DNA of 57,783 nt from Victivallales bacterium. Lineage in GTDB: Bacteria; Verrucomicrobiota; Lentisphaeria; Oligosphaerales; Oligosphaeraceae. Both the position numbers and the translations under genes were made by a program. Below are positions 1 to 7,408 of the stretch, in pieces (within the stretch, counting starts at the first letter, position 1; every line of letters begins with the position of its first letter). The stretch is taken from positions 1 to 57,783 of the forward strand of contig JAFXUD010000016.1 of NCBI GenBank assembly GCA_017535315.1, in the 5' to 3' direction. Under the pieces are notes generated by a model, which saw only the letters and a program-made list of their open reading frames with translations, did no database searches and was not told the DNA's origin.

Positions 1-1
1 A

Positions 2-1720
2 ACCTTTAAAACAGGCACTGTCACAGGAGTAAACGGCAACCTCGTCAGCGTTGCATTCGATGAAAGCGTCACACAGAACGAAGTTGCGTTCGTCATAACC
101 GAAGGCGGTGAAAGGCTCAAGTCCGAGGTCATCCGCGTCCGTGGGCGCGAGGCGGACTTGCAGGTGTTTGAAAGCACTGCGGGCGTGAAGGTCGGAAACC
201 AAGTCGAGTTCACAGGTAGTTTGCTCTCTGTCGAGCTGGGGCCAGGGCTTCTCACGCAGGTCTATGATGGTCTGCAGAATCCGTTGCCGCAGTTGGCGCA
301 GCAGGCTGGCTATTTCCTTAAGCGTGGTCTCTACGTCACCCCGCTTGACCGTGAAAAGCTGTGGCAATACACCCCTGTCGCCAAGGTCGGCGACGTACTC
401 AAGGCGGGCGACACTGTCGGCACCGTGCCAGAGGGGATCTTCGCACACCGCATCATGGTGCCCTTTGCCTGGGGGGGCGAATGGACCATCACCGAAGTCA
501 TCGGGGAAGGCAACTTCAACATTACGACTGTCGTCGCCAAAGCCACCAATGGCGAGGAGACACGCGATATCACGATGGTCCAGACCTGGCCAGTCAAAGT
601 CCCCATCAAGTGCTACAGTGAAAGGCTCTTCCCGAAGGACCCACTGGTCACGCAGGTACGCATCATCGACTCGTTCTTCCCCGTGGCAAAAGGTGGCACC
701 TTCTGCACACCTGGACCATTTGGTGCGGGCAAAACCGTCCTTCAGCATGCCCTCTCGCAACGTTCCGAGGTCGATGTCGTCATCGTCGCGGCGTGTGGTG
801 AGCGTGCAGGCGAGGTCGTTGAAATTCTCCGCGAGTTCCCGCACCTGGACGATCCGCGCACGGGACGCCATCTCATCGACCGCACCATCATCATCTGCAA
901 CACCAGTTCGATGCCTGTGGCGGCCCGCGAAGCCTCCATCTACACAAGCGTCACGCTGGCCGAATACTACCGCCAGATGGGACTGGATGTGTTGCTGCTG
1001 GCAGACTCCACCTCCCGCTGGGCGCAGGCACTTCGCGAGGAATCGGGCCGCCTGGAGGAAATCCCTGGCGAAGAGGCTTTTCCCGCGTATCTGGAATCCC
1101 TGGTCGCCAGTTTCTACGAGCGTGCTGGTCTTGTCAAGCTGAAAGACGGCAAGCAGGGCTCTATCACCATCTGCGGTGCAGTCAGCCCTGCAGGCGGCAA
1201 TTTCGAGGAGCCCGTCACCCAGGCGACAACCAAAGTTGTGGGGTGCTTCCTTGCGCTTTCCCGCGACCGCGCCAATGCGCGCCGCTATCCCTCCATTCAC
1301 CCGCTGGACAGTTGGAGCAAGTATCCCAGCATCGTTTCGACCGACAAGGTCGCGAAGGCGAAAGCCTTCCTGCGTGAAGGCAACGAGGTCAACCAGATGA
1401 TGAAGGTCGTCGGCGAGGAGGGTACCCCTATCTCCGACTTTATCCTCTACCTCAAGAGCGAGTTTATCGACCGTGTCTATCTCCAGCAGAACACCTTCGA
1501 CAAGGTCGATAGCGCATGCGGGGCCGAACGCCAGGAATACACCTTCAACAAAATCCTGACCGTCTTGGACAAGAAGTTCAACTTCGATGACAAATCACTG
1601 GCGCGTAGCTACTTCTTGAAGCTCCAGCAGGAGTTCCTCGACTGGAACTATACCCCCTGGCAGTCCGTCGGCTTCAATGAAGCGGAAGCGCGGATTGACA
1701 AGATGCTCGCTGAAGCCTGA
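2..1720 (+). CDS. atpA: V-type ATP synthase catalytic subunit A (5' partial)
   Basis: Catalytic subunit of the V1 head of a rotary V/A-type ATPase. The open frame runs in from the window edge: residues translated from base 2 ([16 protein letters not shown] and onward) match the N-terminal beta-barrel of A subunits, so only a few residues are missing. A TTG at 158 is not the true start. The P-loop GPFGAGKT lies near bases 711-735, followed by the family's long inserted domain and conserved C-terminal helices. It is first in the order A-B-D-I-K, the arrangement known from Chlamydia and spirochaetes, where E and a small gene lie upstream, outside this window. The stop lies 34 bases before the B start, so the two are co-transcribed. 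Confidence 0.96.
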   Translation, partial: TFKTGTVTGVNGNLVSVAFDESVTQNEVAFVITEGGERLKSEVIRVRGREADLQVFESTAGVKVGNQVEFTGSLLSVELGPGLLTQVYDGLQNPLPQLAQQAGYFLKRGLYVTPLDREKLWQYTPVAKVGDVLKAGDTVGTVPEGIFAHRIMVPFAWGGEWTITEVIGEGNFNITTVVAKATNGEETRDITMVQTWPVKVPIKCYSERLFPKDPLVTQVRIIDSFFPVAKGGTFCTPGPFGAGKTVLQHALSQRSEVDVVIVAACGERAGEVVEILREFPHLDDPRTGRHLIDRTIIICNTSSMPVAAREASIYTSVTLAEYYRQMGLDVLLLADSTSRWAQALREESGRLEEIPGEEAFPAYLESLVASFYERAGLVKLKDGKQGSITICGAVSPAGGNFEEPVTQATTKVVGCFLALSRDRANARRYPSIHPLDSWSKYPSIVSTDKVAKAKAFLREGNEVNQMMKVVGEEGTPISDFILYLKSEFIDRVYLQQNTFDKVDSACGAERQEYTFNKILTVLDKKFNFDDKSLARSYFLKLQQEFLDWNYTPWQSVGFNEAEARIDKMLAEA

Positions 1721-1754
1721 TAAGAATACTTCCACCACATATCTACGACATATT

Positions 1755-3059
1755 ATGAAAAAGATCTACAACCGAATCATCCAGATCAGCGGCAACGTCA
1801 TCACTGTCGAGGCCGAAAATGTGGCGAATGGCGAGCTTGCCGAGGTAAAAAGCCCGCGCGGCACGTCGTTGGCGCAGGTCATCAGGCTGGACAAGCAGAA
1901 GGTTTACCTTCAGGTCTTCGCGGGCAGCCGTGGTATCTCCACGGACAGCGAAGTGCGTTTCTTGGGGCGTCCGATGAGGGTCTCAGGCTCCGATGCGTTG
2001 CTTGGGCGCATCTTCACGGGCAACGGCTCTCCTCGCGACAACGGCCCCGCGCTGGAACAGAACCTGATTGACATTGGCGGCCCCTCCGTCAACCCCGCCA
2101 ACCGCATCATCCCGCGCAACATGATCCGAACGGGCATCCCGATGATCGACATCTTCAACACGCTGGTGGAAAGCCAGAAGCTCCCCATCTTCTCCGTGGC
2201 AGGCGAGCCCTACAATGAGCTGCTGGCGCGTATCGCCATGCAGGCCGAAGTAGATATCATCGTCCTTGGCGGAATGGGTCTGAAATATGACGACTACCTG
2301 AAGTTCAAGGACACGCTGGACGAGCACGGTGCCCTTTCCCGCACAGTCATGTTCATCCACACGGCCTCCGACCCCACCGTCGAGTGCCTGCTGGTTCCCG
2401 ACATGGCACTGGCCGTTGCCGAATATTTTGCGACGGAACTGAACAAGCGTGTGCTGGTCCTGCTGACCGACATGACCAACTTCTGCGACTCCCTCAAGGA
2501 AATCGCCATCACGATGGAGCAGATTCCCTCCAACCGAGGCTACCCTGGCGACCTCTACAGCCAGCTGGCCTCCCGCTATGAGAAGGCCGTCGATTTCGAG
2601 ACGGCGGGCTCCATCACCATTCTCACCGTCACCACCATGCCTGGCGACGACGTGACGCATCCCGTGCCCGACAACACGGGCTATATCACGGAGGGACAGT
2701 TCTACCTGGTGCATGGGCGCATCGAGCCGTTTGGCTCCCTCTCCCGCCTTAAGCAGAATGTCAACAGCTCCACACGCGAAGACCACCGCGCCCTGATGGA
2801 CAACATGATACGCCTCTACTCCGAATACCGCGAAGTCCTGGAGAAGCAATCCATGGGTTTCCGCATGAGCGAGTGGGATAACAAGTTGCTCAAATACGGC
2901 GAGGCCTTCGAGAAGAAGATGATGGACCTGAGCGTCAACATCCCGCTCGAAGATGCCCTCAACCTCGGCTGGCGCATCCTCGCGGATTGCTTCACCCCCA
3001 GCGAGACTGGTATCAAGACCGACCTTGTTCGCCAATTCTGGCCGCAAGACAACGCATAA
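1755..3059 (+). CDS. atpB: V-type ATP synthase subunit B
   Basis: Non-catalytic nucleotide-binding subunit of V1, 434 residues, the usual length. The ATG at 1755 ([14 protein letters not shown]) was chosen over the upstream ATG at 1677 because 1677 lies inside atpA and the protein then begins exactly like family members. As expected for B subunits there is no canonical Walker A. The loop reads [15 protein letters not shown], where catalytic subunits carry GxxxxGKT. The C-terminus ends in a TAATG stop/start overlap that is part of a 17-bp-period duplication leading into atpD. Confidence 0.96.
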   Translation: MKKIYNRIIQISGNVITVEAENVANGELAEVKSPRGTSLAQVIRLDKQKVYLQVFAGSRGISTDSEVRFLGRPMRVSGSDALLGRIFTGNGSPRDNGPALEQNLIDIGGPSVNPANRIIPRNMIRTGIPMIDIFNTLVESQKLPIFSVAGEPYNELLARIAMQAEVDIIVLGGMGLKYDDYLKFKDTLDEHGALSRTVMFIHTASDPTVECLLVPDMALAVAEYFATELNKRVLVLLTDMTNFCDSLKEIAITMEQIPSNRGYPGDLYSQLASRYEKAVDFETAGSITILTVTTMPGDDVTHPVPDNTGYITEGQFYLVHGRIEPFGSLSRLKQNVNSSTREDHRALMDNMIRLYSEYREVLEKQSMGFRMSEWDNKLLKYGEAFEKKMMDLSVNIPLEDALNLGWRILADCFTPSETGIKTDLVRQFWPQDNA

Positions 3060-3079
3060 TGCAGGACAACGCATAATGC
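3044..3079 (+). repeat. 19-bp direct duplication at the atpB/atpD junction, creating a 5-codon mini-ORF
   Basis: Two copies of GCArGACAACGCATAATGC (3044-3062 and 3061-3079, period 17, one mismatch) span the end of atpB. The atpB TAA overlaps an ATG at 3059 that opens a mini-ORF (Met-Gln-Asp-Asn-Ala-stop). Its TAA overlaps the ATG of atpD at 3076. The result is two TAATG junctions in series, an arrangement that allows translational coupling. Whether the mini-ORF is translated cannot be seen from sequence. Confidence 0.85.
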
Positions 3080-3696
3080 CCAAGATTAAACTGACAAAGA
3101 ACGAGCTGAAAAACCAGCGGGATGCCCTCAAGCGTTTCGAACGCTACCTGCCGACCCTGGCGCTGAAAAAACAGCAGCTGCAGTTGGAGGTTCGCCAAGC
3201 ACGCGAGGCGATGACCACGCTGCTACAGGACATCCAAAAGCTGGAAGCCTCCTGGCAGGAGACCCTGCCGCTATTCAGCGGGACGGACAACAACGGCGCG
3301 CTCGACAAACTCGTGACTGTCCAGGAGTGGCGCATCGGCCACCGCAACGTGGCTGGCATCGACGTGCCCGTCTTCGAGAGCATCCAGTTCGGCACCCCCG
3401 AATACGACCTCTACTCCTCGCCCGCATGGTATGACGATGCACTCTTGATGGCACAGCAACGTATTGAACTTACCCTCAAGCACCAGCTGATGGAGGAGAT
3501 GCAGCAGCTTCTGGAGCAGGAGCTGCGCGTCGTCACGCAGCGCGTCAACCTATTCGAGAAGGTCAAGATACCCGAGGCCAGAGAAAACATCCGCAAGATC
3601 AACATCTACATTGGCGACCAGCAGACCAACTCTGTCGGACGCTCCAAGATTGCCAAGAGCAAGTGCGCCGCCCGCGACGCCGCAACAGTCGTCTAG
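3076..3696 (+). CDS. atpD: V-type ATP synthase subunit D
   Basis: Central-stalk (rotor) subunit, 206 residues. The start is the ATG at 3076 (MPKIKLTKNELKNQR), the characteristic opening of D subunits, rather than in-frame codons inside atpB. Long N- and C-terminal alpha-helices (about residues 5-55 and 130-190) would form the stalk coiled coil, matching the family. It sits between B and I in the operon, 39 bases before atpI, and is probably translationally coupled to B through the TAATG at 3074-3078. Confidence 0.93.
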   Translation: MPKIKLTKNELKNQRDALKRFERYLPTLALKKQQLQLEVRQAREAMTTLLQDIQKLEASWQETLPLFSGTDNNGALDKLVTVQEWRIGHRNVAGIDVPVFESIQFGTPEYDLYSSPAWYDDALLMAQQRIELTLKHQLMEEMQQLLEQELRVVTQRVNLFEKVKIPEARENIRKINIYIGDQQTNSVGRSKIAKSKCAARDAATVV

Positions 3697-3735
3697 TCGC
3701 CACCGCTTCAAAATCCCTCTCATAGGATTACCATA

Positions 3736-5586
3736 ATGATAGTTCCGATGAAAAAAGTCACAATCGCCTGCTTGAGCAAAGAGAAGCAGGCGGCTGTCCA
3801 ACAGCTTCAGAAGCTGGGCACCGTGCATGTCGTTCCGCTTGCACAACCTGCCTCCGAAGCCCTGGACTCCCTGCATCACCAGCAGGAGCAGCTCATCAAG
3901 GCACTCACGCGGATGAAGACCCTTCTGTCGGATGCGAAGGCTACGCCAGAGGCGGCCTCCAGCGATTCCGCCGCCGCTGAACAGGCTCTACAGGGATTCC
4001 TTGCCAGTCTGGACGAGGAGAAGAAGCTTGTAGAAGAACTCTCGCAGGTTCGCAAAGCACAGGTACAGCTTGCCCCGTGGGGCGGTTTCTCGCGGGAACA
4101 ATTGGAGGCACTGGAGGCGCACGGTCTTCATACCGCGCTTTGCGTGGCCAGTGCAAAGCACCTGCCCGTCCTCCCCAAGGAAGCCACGATGAAGACGATT
4201 TCCCAAATCAAGGACACCGTCTATTTCGTGGTTTTCTCGCGTACACCACTGGATTCTGAAGAGCTCCCGCTTGCGACGCTCCCACAGAACACAAACCTGA
4301 AGGAGTGGAACAGCAGGGAGGCAAGCCTGAAGGAACAAGCCAAATCGCTGGAAAACACTCTGCTGGAGTGCGCGAAAAAACACTACGCCACGCTGGATGT
4401 TTTCCGAGCCGTTCTCGAAGAGCGGGTTGCCTTCGCAAAGGCGCGCGATGGCATGTCCTCCTCCAACGCCATCTCCTTCCTGCGCGGCTACATCCCAACT
4501 GAATTCATCGACCAGCTGCGGCAGACTGCCCAGCAGAACGGCTGGGCCATCCGCTACGAGGAGGTTCCAGAGGACGACAACAACGCCCCCACCAAGCTGG
4601 AGCTACCCAAGCCATTCCGCATGGCACAGTCCATCTTCGACTTCGTCGGCATCCTGCCTGGTTACCATGAGACGGACGTTAGCGTCTGCCTGCTCATCTT
4701 CCTCTCGCTCTTCTGCGGCATCCTCGTGGGCGATGCGGGCTATGGCACGCTCTTCACGCTGGTGGTGCTCTGGCTGCGCACCAAGGTCAAGACCCAGAAG
4801 GCGCGTCTTGGCGTGAACCTCCTTCTCACGATGAGCATCACCATCCTTGTCTATGGCGCGCTGACCTGCAACTGGTTCGCCATCCCTGCCGACAAACTGC
4901 CGAAGTGGATGAACTTCTGCCCATGGATGTGCAACAACGACAAGCATATCCAGCTATTGAGTTTCTTCATCGGCGCCTTCCACCTGAGCCTGGCCCACGC
5001 ATGGTGCGCCCTCAAGGCAGCCCGCACCATCAAGCTTTCCGAAGACGACACCGTCGTCTTCCTCAAGAAAATCCGCGAGGCTCTTGGCCACATCGGCTGG
5101 GGGCTTTTTATCTGGGCCAACTTCGGCATGACCAACCTGCTCGTCATCAAAGGTGGTGATGTGACCGATTTGGAGACGCCATACGTCTGGCTCTATGTTA
5201 TCGGCTTCATCTTCATCCTCGTCTTCAACATCAATTGGACGGACATGGGTACCGTCATCTACTCCCCCTTCAGCTTCATCAACAGTTTCGTCGATGTACT
5301 CTCCTACATCCGCCTCTTTGCAGTCGGCCTCTCGGGCGTCTATATTGCGCAGAGCTTCAATGACATGGCCATGGGGCTCCACTCCCTGAACATGCCGATT
5401 GTGACCATCCCCGCTGCCATCCTGATACTAGGTGTTGGCCACCTACTCAATATCGTGATGGCCTTCATGAGCGTGCTCGTTCACGGCATCCGCCTCAATA
5501 CCCTGGAGTTTTCTGGGCACATCGGGGTGAACTGGTCGGGCAAGGCATACAAGCCACTCCAGACGCAGGAGAAAGAAATACAGTAA
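3736..5586 (+). CDS. atpI: V-type ATP synthase subunit I (a-subunit homologue)
   Basis: Membrane stator subunit carrying the ion half-channels, 616 residues. The N-terminal ~310 residues are soluble and helical (MIVPMKKVTIACL opening). The C-terminal half holds about seven or eight hydrophobic segments, including CGILVGDAGYGTLF and the region with FVDVLSYIRLFAVGLSG, where the conserved Arg of the ion path lies. An alternative ATG at 3748 would shorten it by four residues. AGGATT precedes the chosen start. It follows atpD and precedes the ring subunit atpK. Confidence 0.94.
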   Translation: MIVPMKKVTIACLSKEKQAAVQQLQKLGTVHVVPLAQPASEALDSLHHQQEQLIKALTRMKTLLSDAKATPEAASSDSAAAEQALQGFLASLDEEKKLVEELSQVRKAQVQLAPWGGFSREQLEALEAHGLHTALCVASAKHLPVLPKEATMKTISQIKDTVYFVVFSRTPLDSEELPLATLPQNTNLKEWNSREASLKEQAKSLENTLLECAKKHYATLDVFRAVLEERVAFAKARDGMSSSNAISFLRGYIPTEFIDQLRQTAQQNGWAIRYEEVPEDDNNAPTKLELPKPFRMAQSIFDFVGILPGYHETDVSVCLLIFLSLFCGILVGDAGYGTLFTLVVLWLRTKVKTQKARLGVNLLLTMSITILVYGALTCNWFAIPADKLPKWMNFCPWMCNNDKHIQLLSFFIGAFHLSLAHAWCALKAARTIKLSEDDTVVFLKKIREALGHIGWGLFIWANFGMTNLLVIKGGDVTDLETPYVWLYVIGFIFILVFNINWTDMGTVIYSPFSFINSFVDVLSYIRLFAVGLSGVYIAQSFNDMAMGLHSLNMPIVTIPAAILILGVGHLLNIVMAFMSVLVHGIRLNTLEFSGHIGVNWSGKAYKPLQTQEKEIQ

Positions 5587-5634
5587 TTTTGATTAATTAA
5601 TATATCAACAACAAGACATTCAAGGAGTTTGACA

Positions 5635-6150
5635 ATGATTCAATCCACACAACTGGCTCTCGCCTACGCTGGCGCGTTCTGCGCTGTCGGTTTTGCCGCG
5701 CTGGGTTCCGCCTACGGCTGCGGCGTGGCCGCCGCCTCCGCCATTGGTTCTTGGAAAAAATGCTACATCCAGGGCAAGGAAGCCCCCTTCCAATTGACCA
5801 TCCTCACGGGTGCTCCCATGACCCAGACCATCTATGGCTTCATCCTCATGCTTTCGCTTGCCAAGCCCGAGTTTGCGGACAGCTGGGTGACCTGCTTGCT
5901 GACAGGCGTCATCGGCGGCATCGCCATTGCCCTCAGCGCAGCCTTCCAGGGCCGTGCGGCTGCAGGCGCGTGCGACGCGCTCGTCGAGGGTGGTTCGGGC
6001 TTCGTCAACTACCTCATCGCGCTTGGTGTCATCGAGACCATTGCCATCTTCGTACTGGTCTTTGCCATCCTGCTGCTGGGCAAGGTGCCCACGGCTCCTG
6101 CCACAGCCGCAGTCGAACAAATCGTCTCTAGCGTGACCATGCTCTGCTAA
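5635..6150 (+). CDS. atpK: V-type ATP synthase subunit K (ring proteolipid)
   Basis: Membrane rotor ring subunit, 171 residues, four hydrophobic helices from a duplicated hairpin. AAGGAG at 5622-5627 sits 7 bases before the ATG at 5635, which decides the start over a TTG at 5629. Residues corresponding to the sodium ligands known in Enterococcus hirae NtpK (Thr64, Gln65, Gln110, Glu139) appear as Thr63, Gln64, Gln105 and Glu134 (motifs MTQTIYGF, AAFQGRAA, GVIETIAIF). This favours Na+ coupling, though the direction of the pump cannot be read from sequence. Last gene of the ATPase operon. Confidence 0.94.
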   Translation: MIQSTQLALAYAGAFCAVGFAALGSAYGCGVAAASAIGSWKKCYIQGKEAPFQLTILTGAPMTQTIYGFILMLSLAKPEFADSWVTCLLTGVIGGIAIALSAAFQGRAAAGACDALVEGGSGFVNYLIALGVIETIAIFVLVFAILLLGKVPTAPATAAVEQIVSSVTMLC

Positions 6151-6174
6151 TCACAGGAGCTAATAATGCGACAA

Positions 6175-6215
6175 GCCCCCAGTGTTCAACATCCAAGGAC
6201 ATTGGGGGCGTTTTG
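6175..6215 (+). terminator. Hairpin terminator after the V-ATPase operon
   Basis: GCCCCCAGTG (6175-6184) pairs with CATTGGGGGC (6200-6209) through ten base pairs including one G-T, followed by GTTTTGTTATT. It lies 24 bases after the atpK stop and upstream of the preferred start of the next gene. It is also inside a longer possible reading frame of that gene (ATG 6166). Confidence 0.7.
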
Positions 6216-6258
6216 TTATTCCCTCGTGTTCACTCTTTTACTCACAGGAGTTTCTACC

Positions 6259-7389
6259 ATGGCCGACTATATTCTGAAACCGCAGAGCGAAACTAGAATC
6301 CAAGATTTGATTGACATGGCGTTTGCCGCTGGCGGCGGACGCATCGTGCTGGAGCCAGGCGTCCACCAGAGCGGTACCATCTACCTCAAAAGCAACGTGG
6401 AGCTCCATCTGGAGGCGGGTGCCATCCTGCGCGGCCACACCTCCCCTGACCTCTACGACGACTTCCGCGACCCTGGCTTCGACGGCTGCTCACCAGAAAA
6501 AAGCCGCAAGTGCCTCGTCGCCGCCAAGTTCGCCGAAAACATCTCCATCACGGGGCCTGGTGAAATCGATGGCTGCGGCCCAGCCTTCTACGACACGGAG
6601 CACGAGGTGGGACGCTTCTGGGGCAAGCCCCCGCACCCCAGGCCGCGCATGGTCCAGTTCTACAAGTGCAAGAACGTCCATCTCCAGAACACCACCTTCA
6701 AGGACAGCCCTGGCTGGACGATGTGGCTCATCGAGTGTGAAGACGTCACCATCGACTCCATCCGCGTCATTGGCAACCAGATGATGATCAACAACGACGG
6801 CATTGACATTGACAGTTGCCGCCGCGTTGCCGTCACCAACTCCCTCTTCCGCACGGGGGACGACTGCCTCATCCTGCGCTCCATCCGCAAATACGCCGAA
6901 CACCACCCAGTCTGCGAGGACATTACCGTCTCCAACTGCGTGCTTGACTCGCGTTGCCAGGGTATCCGCATCGGTTGCCCCAGCGACGAGTGTATCCGCA
7001 ACGCCACCTTCACGAATATCGCGTTCCATGGCGAGGGAAACGGCATCAACATCAACAACCCGCAACGCTACCTTGCCGCAGGCGACCAGGGTCGCCTCCA
7101 CCTCTCCAACCTGCTCTTCTCGCACTTCGTCGTCAGCACCAACCGCGTCCCCATCTGGATCAACGTTGAAAAGGGTGTGAAGTTGCGCCATATTGGCGAC
7201 ATCACCTTCTCGGATTTCCGTATCACGTCGGACAACCCCATCCGCCTGGAAGGCTGCCTAGAAACCACCATCACCGACATTACGCTTGACAACATCGTCA
7301 TTCAGACGCCCGCCTCCGCGCCAATCGTCACCGACTATGTCGATCGCCTGACCATCAACAACCTGAAGACCAAGTTCCAGCAGCCCTAA
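6259..7389 (+). CDS. GH28-like polygalacturonase-family glycosidase
   Basis: Right-handed beta-helix glycosidase of the GH28 (polygalacturonase/rhamnogalacturonase) type, 376 residues. Catalytic-site motifs are INNDGIDID (Asp180, Asp183) and TGDDC (Asp201, Asp202). The usual Gly-His-Gly segment is replaced by CQGIRIG, as in divergent members. The ATG at 6259 has AGGAG 8 bases upstream and gives a protein starting directly with the first beta-helix strands. An in-frame ATG at 6166, also with AGGAG, would add 31 residues that look like a signal peptide (LGAFCYSLVFTLLLTGVS) but would place the terminator hairpin inside the gene. The localisation is therefore open. It is followed closely by a secreted glycosidase-like protein and fits a pectin-degrading role. 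Confidence 0.85.
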   Translation: MADYILKPQSETRIQDLIDMAFAAGGGRIVLEPGVHQSGTIYLKSNVELHLEAGAILRGHTSPDLYDDFRDPGFDGCSPEKSRKCLVAAKFAENISITGPGEIDGCGPAFYDTEHEVGRFWGKPPHPRPRMVQFYKCKNVHLQNTTFKDSPGWTMWLIECEDVTIDSIRVIGNQMMINNDGIDIDSCRRVAVTNSLFRTGDDCLILRSIRKYAEHHPVCEDITVSNCVLDSRCQGIRIGCPSDECIRNATFTNIAFHGEGNGININNPQRYLAAGDQGRLHLSNLLFSHFVVSTNRVPIWINVEKGVKLRHIGDITFSDFRITSDNPIRLEGCLETTITDITLDNIVIQTPASAPIVTDYVDRLTINNLKTKFQQP

Positions 7390-7408
7390 CCCCTAAGGAG
7401 TACCCACC

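Noticed and set aside
158-1720. Subunit A starting at TTG 158
   Set aside because: Upstream in-frame translation to base 2 continues the conserved A-subunit N-terminus, so the gene extends beyond the window.
1983-3131. Minus-strand frame of 382 codons across atpB
   Set aside because: Antisense of a clear V-ATPase gene, with no recognisable motif.
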